NCBI GenBank assembly: GCA_910587295.1
Contig: CAJULP010000080.1
Span: 1 to 29,193 of the forward strand
Direction of reading: 5' to 3'
DNA from: an uncultured Lachnospiraceae bacterium
GTDB lineage: Bacteria; Bacillota; Clostridia; Lachnospirales; Lachnospiraceae
Length of the DNA stretch: 29,193 bases
Below are positions 1 to 7,128 of this stretch, one piece after another. The notes beneath the pieces were generated by a model. That model was not told where the DNA came from and made no database searches. It worked only from the letters and a program-made list of their open reading frames with translations. Within the stretch, counting starts at the first letter, position 1, and every line of letters begins with the position of its first letter. The position numbers and the translations under genes were made by a program.

Positions 1-58
1 AAGGAGCTTCGCCGCAAATTTTTTCATGTTTGTCAAGTGTTTTAGAGAAAAAAGTTAC

Positions 59-99
59 AAAAAAAAGAGCAGGGTACATATTTCTATATACCTTGCTCT
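59..99 (-). terminator. Rho-independent terminator of the ABC ATPase gene
   Basis: Read on the minus strand, bases 85-99 pair with 66-80 in a 15-bp stem (with a few G-U or mismatched pairs) around a 4-base loop. A run of about eight U follows (59-66). It sits about 45 bases past the stop of the ATPase gene, so that gene seems to end its transcript with no permease gene behind it. Confidence 0.8.
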
Positions 100-143
100 G
101 TAAGGAGCGTCACTGCTGATGCCTTAACTAAATGACATTGACT

Positions 144-992
144 TCAAGACAGCCTCCTTCCTGCGCACCGGATAAAAATATCTTCCAGCGTCGGCTCCTT
201 GGAGTGGATACTGATCAACTCATCATATGGAAAAGGAATCCCTGATTTCAGCTCCGGCGTCTCCATAGTTTTTTCTTCTCTCCTGCCCTGATACAGATAA
301 CAGACAGCAATCCTATGGCTGCTGTTTTGTTCTTTCAGATTTCTCGGTGTATCAAGTGCAACAATATTCCCATTAGTGATAAAAGCCACTCTGTCACAAA
401 GCAGATCGGCATCCAGCATATTATGAGTCGTTACGAATACTGTTGTTCCCTTCTGGCGTTCTTTTTCTATGATCCTGCGGAAGAGAACGGCCCCGGCAGG
501 ATCAAGGCCGCTGGTGGGCTCATCCAGAAACAGAAGTTTCGGACTGCTGATCAAAGCCCTTGCCATACTGACACGCTGACGCATCCCCTTGGAGTAAGAT
601 GACACCGGTTTCCTTAAAAAATCTTTTTTAAACTCCAGTTCATCAAGCACTTCTTCCACATCCCGAAGCTGTTTTTTGGGATAGAAAGACGAAAAGTAAC
701 GCAGGTTGTCAAGAGCGCTTAAATTGGCGTACAAATAGGGAAACTCAAACAAAACGCCAATTTCCCGGAAAAATTCCCGTGTGTGCACCTCCCTTAAATC
801 TTTTCCGAACAAAGACACCGTACCGCCATGTCCTTTCAGAATACCGGTCAGTATCTTCTGGGTTGTGGACTTTCCGGAGCCGTTTGGCCCCAGAAATCCA
901 AAAATCTCCCCATCTTCCACGGCGAAGTTCAGGCCATGTAATGCCTGTTTGTCCTTTCCATAAGAAAAAGTCAGATTCTTTACTTCAATCAT
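144..992 (-). CDS. ABC transporter ATP-binding protein (drug or peptide export type)
   Basis: This 282-aa protein is a complete ABC ATPase. The Walker A motif GPNGSGKST is at residues 35-43, the signature is the variant YSKGMRQ at 133-139, Walker B is LLFLDEPT at 153-160, and an H-loop histidine lies in VTTHNM. It resembles the ATPases of two-part exporters of antibiotics or peptides. Such ATPases need a membrane partner, but the gene is followed directly by a terminator and none is visible nearby, so the partner must be encoded elsewhere or lie outside the window. The kinase and regulator genes lie upstream on the same strand, separated by a 166-bp gap that holds regulator-type direct repeats, so it probably has its own regulated promoter. 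The ribosome site (a GGGGG-AATG stretch) is weak. The ATPase call is firm; the substrate is unknown. Confidence 0.9.
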   Translation of the reverse strand: MIEVKNLTFSYGKDKQALHGLNFAVEDGEIFGFLGPNGSGKSTTQKILTGILKGHGGTVSLFGKDLREVHTREFFREIGVLFEFPYLYANLSALDNLRYFSSFYPKKQLRDVEEVLDELEFKKDFLRKPVSSYSKGMRQRVSMARALISSPKLLFLDEPTSGLDPAGAVLFRRIIEKERQKGTTVFVTTHNMLDADLLCDRVAFITNGNIVALDTPRNLKEQNSSHRIAVCYLYQGRREEKTMETPELKSGIPFPYDELISIHSKEPTLEDIFIRCAGRRLS

Positions 993-1040
993 TCTTCATT
1001 CCCCCATTTCCCATGTTGATCCTTTTCTTTTGATGAGGTA

Positions 1041-1101
1041 AGAATAAAAAAAGCCATTGAAGTCCATGTGAAATCGGCGTGAAGTTGGTGTGAAATCTTT
1101 T
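1041..1101 (-). promoter_or_regulatory. Four 11-bp direct repeats, likely OmpR-type regulator box with promoter
   Basis: The plus strand carries TGAAGTCCATG, TGAAATCGGCG, TGAAGTTGGTG and TGAAATCTTTT back to back at 1058, 1069, 1080 and 1091, an exact 11-bp period. Read toward the ATPase gene, each unit is of the form TTCANNNNNNN. OmpR/PhoB regulators bind direct repeats with this helical-turn spacing. A possible -10 (TATTCT on the minus strand, 1041-1046) lies 11 bp from the last unit, where an activator box would take the place of a -35. The regulator encoded next door (2232-2918) is the natural candidate to bind it. Confidence 0.75.
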
Positions 1102-1158
1102 GATACGATAAGAAAAAGCCTCCATTTCTTTTCAGAAACAAAAGCCTTTTTGTACAGT

Positions 1159-2235
1159 TTACTTTATAATAGGAATAGAAAAATAGAACACCACCCCGTC
1201 CTGCCTGTTTAAAGCGCCATATGTCAAGTGCTGCATGGAAAGGATCTGTGCCACAATAGCCAGCCCTAACCCTGATCCACTGTATTTTATATTTTTATCA
1301 CGATAAAATTTCGTCCAGATCTTGGAGAGATTTTCCTGGGAGATAGTATGTCCTTGATTATAAATGGAAAAATTAAGCATACCATCCCGTTCCATAAGCG
1401 AAAGTTTCAAAATGCCGCCCGGCCGGACATTTCGCTTTGCATTGACGATCAGATTGTTAAGCACCTGCTCCATCCTGCTTTTATCGGTATTGACATAGAC
1501 AGGCAGTTCCGGCAGTTCATATTGGAGATTAAAATCAGCATCCGGCGTATCAATCAGCAATCGTCCAGCAACAGTTTCCAGAAATTCAACAAATTCAAAT
1601 CGTTCCGGATACAGCCCGGCAGCTCCGTTTTCCAGTGCGGATAAGTCAAGCAGCGTGGCGATCAGGCTTCCCATACGTTCCGTTTCTTTTATTATGACTT
1701 CATAGTACTTCTGCCTTTTCGCTTCATCTTCTTCATCCTGCAATCCTTCCGTATAAGCCCGAATCACTCCCAGAGGCGTTTTCATTTCGTGTGAAAGGTT
1801 GTCTGCCAGTTCTTTGCGCTCAGAGAGCAGACGCTTTTTTTGTTCCACGTCCTGCTCCAGCTTTTGGTTGACACGCTCCAGCTCCTCGAATGCTTTCTGC
1901 AAGTTTTGAGCCATAACATTCAGACTATGGGAAAGCTCCCCAAACTCATCGTTCCCGGATACCCCGCAAAAATGCGAGAAGTCTAACTCCGCCATACGGC
2001 CGGCAGCTTCATTTAATTCAGACACGGGTTTTGAGATAAACCGGGCCATCCACAGATCAATCGCACAGATTAAGAGGACAACAAATATCAGCCAGATCAT
2101 AAGAGAAACATCTGCGTTTAACGGCAGCCTGGTAAAAAACACATAGGATAATATCAGAATAACTCCCATCAGTTTAGAAGCCAGCAGTATTTTTTTCCGA
2201 ATGGTAAAAATATTCATATGCTCACTTATTTTCAT
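1159..2235 (-). CDS. Intramembrane-sensing sensor histidine kinase
   Basis: This is a 358-aa kinase. Two membrane helices (about residues 16-36 and 43-63) are separated by only about six residues, so there is almost no outside sensor domain. That is the hallmark of intramembrane-sensing kinases, many of which detect cell-envelope antibiotics together with ABC transporters. A HAMP domain follows (about 65-115), then the H-box NLSHEMKTPLG with the phospho-accepting His149, an N-box (NNLIVNAKRN) and a G-box (GSGLGLAI). Its start codon overlaps the stop of the response regulator gene by four bases (ATGA at 2232-2235), so the two are translationally coupled. The sensed signal cannot be read from the sequence. 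Confidence 0.92.
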   Translation of the reverse strand: MKISEHMNIFTIRKKILLASKLMGVILILSYVFFTRLPLNADVSLMIWLIFVVLLICAIDLWMARFISKPVSELNEAAGRMAELDFSHFCGVSGNDEFGELSHSLNVMAQNLQKAFEELERVNQKLEQDVEQKKRLLSERKELADNLSHEMKTPLGVIRAYTEGLQDEEDEAKRQKYYEVIIKETERMGSLIATLLDLSALENGAAGLYPERFEFVEFLETVAGRLLIDTPDADFNLQYELPELPVYVNTDKSRMEQVLNNLIVNAKRNVRPGGILKLSLMERDGMLNFSIYNQGHTISQENLSKIWTKFYRDKNIKYSGSGLGLAIVAQILSMQHLTYGALNRQDGVVFYFSIPIIK

Positions 2236-2918
2236 GCTGTCACCTCAAATTTGTAACCGGACCGAATCAGTGTGACGATATGCCTGCCTTCCTCCCCCAA
2301 TTTTTGACGGAGAGTTTTAATATGCGTATCCACGGTCCTGGTGGTTCCCTCAAAATCATATCCCCATATCCGGTTCAGTAATTGTTCCCGGCTGAAGATC
2401 TGGCCTGGATTTGACATAAGGAAATAAAGCAGTTCATATTCCTTGTAGGTCAAGGCGATCTCCTGCCCCTCCAGAAAAACCTTATGGGCAGACGGAACGA
2501 TGGAAATTTTTCCACCATTCACACTGTTTATGGCATTTAAGTTGTCCGCCAAAAGAGCAGAAGAACGGCGCAGCAAGGCATTTGTCTTCGCCAGCAGCAC
2601 TTTCGGACTGAAAGGTTTTGTCATATAGTCATCCGCACCAAGGTCATAACCTTTTAATTTGTCGTCTTCATTGCTTTTCGCCGTTAACATGATAATAGGG
2701 ATACTGCTCATTTCCCTTGCCATCTTACAGACGGAAAATCCATCAAGATGAGGCATCATAATATCCAATATCATCAGATCCATAGGATTATTTTTCAATG
2801 CCAGCAACGCATCCATACCGTCATCAGCCGTAAAACAGGTGTGTCCGCCGCGCCGCATATATTCAGCGATGATTTCCTGCATATTCTTTTCATCTTCAAC
2901 AATTAGAATTTTCGCCAC
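2232..2918 (-). CDS. OmpR/PhoB-family response regulator
   Basis: This 228-aa protein has a receiver domain followed by a winged-helix DNA-binding domain (about 130-226). The phosphorylation site is Asp52 in LDIMMP, the switch residues lie in MLTAKS, and the conserved Lys101 is in KPF. The end shows the usual winged-helix pattern (TRTVDTHIKTLRQKLG). The start is GTG at 2918, about nine bases behind AGAGGA. It is the first gene of the regulator-kinase pair. The likely target is the ATPase promoter with its 11-bp repeats. It lies 58 bp behind the nuclease-like gene on the same strand, so some read-through from there is possible; a small hairpin (TGCCC-TATT-GGGCA) in the gap lacks a U-run. Confidence 0.93.
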   Translation of the reverse strand: MAKILIVEDEKNMQEIIAEYMRRGGHTCFTADDGMDALLALKNNPMDLMILDIMMPHLDGFSVCKMAREMSSIPIIMLTAKSNEDDKLKGYDLGADDYMTKPFSPKVLLAKTNALLRRSSALLADNLNAINSVNGGKISIVPSAHKVFLEGQEIALTYKEYELLYFLMSNPGQIFSREQLLNRIWGYDFEGTTRTVDTHIKTLRQKLGEEGRHIVTLIRSGYKFEVTA

Positions 2919-2976
2919 AATTTGATTCCTCTTTCATTAACTTTCCCTGCCCGCACATGCCCAATAGGGCAGCCAT

Positions 2977-4902
2977 TTACATCTCCTTAATCCCGCTTTT
3001 ACCAATCCTCAATACCGTCCACTCGTGGACTTCTGTCAGATTGCGCCTTTGGAAGCAAAAATGGTCCTTCCCACAGCAGACTTCCACCTCAAACGACACA
3101 TCTTTCGAGTCCTTAGAATAATCATGGACCTCTACAACATAATCCAACTCTGTCCACTTCGAAATCCGGATCGTTTCCGGCCCCCATCCTTGTGTCACAT
3201 CTTTATCCAGATATGCATAAGGCATAGCATTTTCGTTTCCTCTATTTTCAAAATAAATATGATCCATTTCCTCTGGGGCCCCTATGATACGCAGATGCAG
3301 ATCAAGATCTTTAGGATGTTCCCCCCATTTAAGCTGTATCAAACAAGGTTTCTGAAGATCACCCCATGGATATAGATAATCTCTATCTTCTCTCGCTTTA
3401 TTACGGTAATATTCCAGCACTGATTCCCGCAGCTTTTCCTTAAATTCCTTTGCCTGAAGAGAGCCCGGCCGCATCAGGGAAAAGCCTGCCGCCCTGGATT
3501 TTGTCCTTTCATCCCCTATCCCTTCACATACTTCTTGCGGAACCATCCCATAACCTGCCAGCATGATGACAGCCTTGGGCCTGCCGCCTGCATAATCAAT
3601 GATTGCATCCCTGAAGTTCTTTCGATTAGGTTTTTCATATTGTTTACACTCAACAACCACAACCGTATTGTCAGGATCCATAACAGGACTTGTTGCAAGA
3701 GTATAATCCGGCTGGATTGCATTTTTTCTCCCATTTCCCACCAGATTTTTTGCATTTGTCCGAAGCTCCGCCCAGAATTCCAATGGAGGACATAAACCGG
3801 TGCAGGTGGCAAAGTGGGAGCCTCCAAAAGAAAAGGACAGCGTATTGTCCTTGACCTGAAATTTGATATCCCTGTTCCCAAGCGCCTCCACAATCTGTGT
3901 CGATACCCACGCAGAGTACAATTCGTAACGTTTTTTCCAGAATGGCAGATTTAAAATCTCAATCAAGTTGTCCACAATCTGCATTGTTTCCACTTTTACC
4001 GTATCCACAGTCAAAAAGTACCGCTCAAGATCATCCGCTATTTCTTCTGCTAATTTTGTCTTTTTATCAATTTGCAGACGCTGAAGCTTGTCCGCCGTAT
4101 CTGCCACTGCTTCCAAAAACAGACAGGTCCAGCAGTCCTGTTCCGCTGCCCAAAATGGATCCCTATTGCTTCGATCGCACGCATCCCCGACGCTCTGACG
4201 CCGGCCTTTGGCCTCATCATAAATCTGTCTGTATCCAGCAACTGCCGTTTCAAATATATCCCAGCATCTGGCAGTCAATGTATCCAGACGAGGCTCTCCC
4301 ATTGACGGTCTTTCAGGTACAAAATCCGGCCATTTATCCTTTGAACGATATTCCTCGATCCATAGACAGATATCGTCCTGCCCGATATGCGTTTTATTCC
4401 TGATCATCCCATCTCGTCTATAAGCATTTACCATCTTCCATAACTCTTTTGGTATCTGGGTTTCCACTATCCGGCAGGCTTGTTCCGTCATTTTTTCATA
4501 TTGCCTGAAATTCTCTAAATCAAAATCCAGTGTATCGTCCATAGATCCAAATTCCATATGTATCCTTAGGTTATAATCTCCCTGCCCTGCTGATGCCTTC
4601 TCAAACATTTTCAATAGATCGCACATCATCTGCGAAAAGGGCTGCATAGCGGTCAGGATGGCCATCAATAATTTCTCTACAGGTATCTCTTTTTGCCCCA
4701 AGTTTTTTCTGATACTTACCGTATCTGGCAATGACAACTTCTCCCGTATCTGTTTTTCCAGCTCTTTGTCATAAAAATCTTTTTTCAGATTAGAGGCTTT
4801 TTCAAAAGCATCCCATAAATCCACTGCAGTTTCTATTTTCACGCTTTTTGCTTTATCTGACTGTTTCAAAATATGCGCCCCTTCCTTACATGTCCTTATC
4901 AT
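2977..4902 (-). CDS. PD-(D/E)XK nuclease-like protein with YfaP-like C-terminal domain
   Basis: I do not recognise a named family for this 641-aa protein as a whole. Residues 1-300 are mostly helical and rich in charged residues. Residues 320-450 fit a restriction-endonuclease-like core: Glu327 in a helix (KKRYELYSAWV), then Asp399 (QPDY), then Glu418 and Lys420 in a strand (VVVVECKQY), which matches the PD...(D/E)xK pattern. Residues 520-640 resemble the YfaP/DUF2135 beta-sandwich: LKWGEHPKDLDLHL, an ENRG turn, then LDKD and GWGPE. The pairing suggests a stand-alone nuclease, possibly anti-phage, but this is inference. The reported ATG at 4902 has AGGAG only one base away. A TTG at 4869 behind AAGGAAGGGG, at normal spacing, may be the true start. 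The gene points away from the recombinase. Confidence 0.6.
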   Translation of the reverse strand: MIRTCKEGAHILKQSDKAKSVKIETAVDLWDAFEKASNLKKDFYDKELEKQIREKLSLPDTVSIRKNLGQKEIPVEKLLMAILTAMQPFSQMMCDLLKMFEKASAGQGDYNLRIHMEFGSMDDTLDFDLENFRQYEKMTEQACRIVETQIPKELWKMVNAYRRDGMIRNKTHIGQDDICLWIEEYRSKDKWPDFVPERPSMGEPRLDTLTARCWDIFETAVAGYRQIYDEAKGRRQSVGDACDRSNRDPFWAAEQDCWTCLFLEAVADTADKLQRLQIDKKTKLAEEIADDLERYFLTVDTVKVETMQIVDNLIEILNLPFWKKRYELYSAWVSTQIVEALGNRDIKFQVKDNTLSFSFGGSHFATCTGLCPPLEFWAELRTNAKNLVGNGRKNAIQPDYTLATSPVMDPDNTVVVVECKQYEKPNRKNFRDAIIDYAGGRPKAVIMLAGYGMVPQEVCEGIGDERTKSRAAGFSLMRPGSLQAKEFKEKLRESVLEYYRNKAREDRDYLYPWGDLQKPCLIQLKWGEHPKDLDLHLRIIGAPEEMDHIYFENRGNENAMPYAYLDKDVTQGWGPETIRISKWTELDYVVEVHDYSKDSKDVSFEVEVCCGKDHFCFQRRNLTEVHEWTVLRIGKSGIKEM

Positions 4903-5093
4903 ACTCCTGTAATAATATGCTTTTTCAGTATACCATAAATCATATGGACTAACCTACAAATCTTATAGAAAACTTTCTATATAACCTGCCCTCTTCGGTA
5001 CTTAAATTCACATTTTGCGAACTTTTATTCCTTTTTCATTTTTCCATATGATAAACTATAGCGTAACATGAAATTCAAAAGGAGACATTACTT
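4903..5093. promoter_or_regulatory. Divergent intergenic region with 8-bp palindrome
   Basis: This gap separates the nuclease-like gene (leftward) from the recombinase gene (rightward) and must hold both promoters. It contains a perfect inverted repeat TATAGAAA-AC-TTTCTATA at 4964-4981, suited to a dimeric repressor or recombinase arm site. TATGAT at 5047 is a possible -10 for the recombinase, but no convincing -35 is at the right distance. The recombinase ribosome site AAAGGAG is near 5080. Confidence 0.4.
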
Positions 5094-6014
5094 ATGAACA
5101 GCTTGCAAAAATATGTAGAAATTTACTTAGGATTTTGCCAGACTCAAAAACGGTTAAATGAAAAAACCCTGCACGCATACAAGATTGATCTGACCCAATT
5201 CTGTCAATATATCCATCCAATTGATATCTCGGAAATCACCCCGGAAATATTGGAAGGTTTCATTGCCTATCTTCACAAACAATACCAGCCCAAAACGGTA
5301 AAAAGGAAAATAGCGTCACTAAAAGCCCTCTTCCGCTATTTTGAATATAAGGAGTTGATCAGTCAAAATCCGTTTAACAGGATACAGGTCAAATTCCGTG
5401 AGCCTGCACTTTTACCTAAAACAATCCCACTTTATACCGTAGAGGCATTTTTATCTACTATTTATAAACAGGCATCAAACGCCCGGACAGATTACCAAAA
5501 ACGGAACGCTTTAAGAGATGCCGCCGTAATAGAACTGCTCTTTGCCACAGGAATACGGATTTCAGAGCTTTGCTCCCTGAATGTGGACGACGTGAATCTG
5601 CATGACAGGACTGTTTTAATCTACGGAAAAGGATCCAGAGAAAGAAAAGTTCAAATCGGAAGTGACGATGTTATCAGTATCTTAAGTAAATATAAAAATA
5701 ACTATGCGGAAGAAATACGATGCTGCCGGTACTTCTTTGTCAATCAAAGCGGAAGGCGGTTATCAGAGCAATCTGTCCGCAGGATGATCAATAACTATAC
5801 CTCCCTTGCGGCAATAGATCTACATATCACGCCACATATGTTCCGCCATACTTTTGCCACTAGCCTTTTGGAAGCGGACGTTGACATCCGGTATATTCAG
5901 GAAATATTGGGGCATAGCTCGATTACCGTTACGGAAATATATACCCACGTCGCTATGTCAAAGCAAAGAGATATCCTTACCACAAAACATCCCAGAAAAG
6001 ACTTTCATATTTAG
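5094..6014 (+). CDS. XerC/XerD-type tyrosine recombinase, likely DNA invertase
   Basis: This 306-aa protein has the SAM-like N-terminal core-binding domain (about 5-90) and a full catalytic domain. All six key residues are visible: Arg155 in ATGIRISEL, Lys179 in YGKGSRE, His248 and Arg251 in TPHMFRHT, His274 in ILGHSS and the nucleophile Tyr283 in EIYTHV. Length and layout match XerC/XerD. It is unlikely to be the housekeeping Xer protein: it stands alone, is followed at once by a terminator, and then by the 99-bp inverted repeat that bounds the next two genes. This is the usual arrangement of a dedicated invertase beside its invertible segment. The start has AAAGGAGA at good spacing. The recombinase call is firm; the target is inferred. 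Confidence 0.93.
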   Translation: MNSLQKYVEIYLGFCQTQKRLNEKTLHAYKIDLTQFCQYIHPIDISEITPEILEGFIAYLHKQYQPKTVKRKIASLKALFRYFEYKELISQNPFNRIQVKFREPALLPKTIPLYTVEAFLSTIYKQASNARTDYQKRNALRDAAVIELLFATGIRISELCSLNVDDVNLHDRTVLIYGKGSRERKVQIGSDDVISILSKYKNNYAEEIRCCRYFFVNQSGRRLSEQSVRRMINNYTSLAAIDLHITPHMFRHTFATSLLEADVDIRYIQEILGHSSITVTEIYTHVAMSKQRDILTTKHPRKDFHI

Positions 6015-6022
6015 GGATAAGG

Positions 6023-6059
6023 CATCCATCTAGGAGAGTGATTTAGATGGATGTTTTTT
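6023..6059 (+). terminator. Rho-independent terminator after the recombinase gene
   Basis: CATCCATCTA (6023-6032) pairs exactly with TAGATGGATG (6044-6053), followed by a run of six T. It lies nine bases past the recombinase stop codon and eight bases before the left inverted repeat, so it insulates the cassette from transcription coming from the left. Confidence 0.9.
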
Positions 6060-6066
6060 ATTGATT

Positions 6067-6165
6067 TGATTGATAATTTCTTATTATCGGTCAGATGTAA
6101 TGAAGGATAATTCCCGATTATTTGGGGTTGGGAAATTGTTGGTATTGTGAAATACATTCGAGATT
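6067..6165 (+). repeat. Left copy of 99-bp inverted repeat (IR-L)
   Basis: The sequence is identical, base for base, to the reverse complement of 7986-8084. Beyond base 6165 the match weakens (two mismatches before 6176) and then stops. On the outer side it stops at 6067. Near the outer edge is a dyad, GATAAT-TTCTT-ATTATC (6072-6088), with looser 12-base arms at 6066-6094, of the size expected for a tyrosine recombinase core site. The repeat also holds a 16-codon reading frame (6100-6150) and a GTG that starts a 12-codon frame ending at 6185. Confidence 0.95.
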
Positions 6166-6264
6166 TTCAAGTAAAAGATATATGATTGTTATTATATCAC
6201 TATTATATTACGACTTTTTCGTACAAAATTATATATTGCTTTTATATACTAAGGAGAAAACAGC

Positions 6265-7128
6265 ATGATATTGGGCATAATTGGACAATCATTGTTAGAA
6301 GCCGCAGCGCAGACTTTTGTTGGAGCAGTAGCGGGATATACTTTTGATAAAATAAAAAATAATATTTATAAAGACAATTCTTTTGATGGAGCATTTGATT
6401 TATGGCAAAGAGGAATCCATTGTCACAATGTTACATATGATGATACGATTGCTTTCGATGGATTGCTTTCACCCTATGTACAACTTTTTCCCCGTGATCC
6501 ATATGAAAATGCAGTTAGGTGGAATTCCTTATATAGTTTTGAAGGACAGATTGATGCTAAAGAATTTAGTAATTTAGAGTTTTACGCTGGTTCAGATGAA
6601 ACAATACGTACTGGCGCACTAAATGGTGAAACATTAGTAGGTCTGTATAATAGATATGGGTATATAGGGGAGGGAATACTGGGGGTAATTTCAACTTCAT
6701 ACTTACTAAAGCATATTCCAGAGTTTTTTTCAGAAGATTTTTATGGAAAGCATGTTAGAATTACTGCAACTTTAGCTAAATGTCCTGCTCAGCATGGTTT
6801 TGTCGCCCAAGGCATGTTTCAAAAAGCTGGTTTAGTTTTGAATACTGAACAATATAAGGAGATTCCTTATTTGAAAATTAACTCAATTAAATTATATAGA
6901 AAAGAACGTGATAATATATGTTCTTTATTAGGTTCTCCTTGGGCAGCAACATCTCAAACTAAAGAACCATATTTAGTACAATATGGCTACATAAGCAACC
7001 ACAAAGAACTTAATTCATGTATCAGCAGAATTATAGAATCTCCTTCATGGAATAATGTTAAAGTTTATTATGATGCAATAAAAGTTCCGTCACCATCACT
7101 GAGTTTTACAAAGCAATTCATTTTATAA
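6265..7128 (+). CDS. Unrecognised 287-aa protein of the invertible cassette
   Basis: I cannot assign this protein to a family. Its first 26 residues form a small-residue-rich hydrophobic stretch (ILGIIGQSLLEAAAQTFVGA) that could be a membrane anchor or an amphipathic helix; there is no lipobox. The rest reads as a mixed alpha/beta protein with segments such as GYIGEGILGVI and KHVRITATLAKCPAQHG that could be beta strands of a barrel-like domain. The start is well supported by AAGGAGA at 6251-6257, eight bases before the ATG. The gene is strongly AT-rich compared with the flanking chromosome. It ends in a 6-bp tail overlap with the opposite gene. As the alternative partner in the cassette it may be silent or expressed depending on orientation. 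Confidence 0.85.
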   Translation: MILGIIGQSLLEAAAQTFVGAVAGYTFDKIKNNIYKDNSFDGAFDLWQRGIHCHNVTYDDTIAFDGLLSPYVQLFPRDPYENAVRWNSLYSFEGQIDAKEFSNLEFYAGSDETIRTGALNGETLVGLYNRYGYIGEGILGVISTSYLLKHIPEFFSEDFYGKHVRITATLAKCPAQHGFVAQGMFQKAGLVLNTEQYKEIPYLKINSIKLYRKERDNICSLLGSPWAATSQTKEPYLVQYGYISNHKELNSCISRIIESPSWNNVKVYYDAIKVPSPSLSFTKQFIL

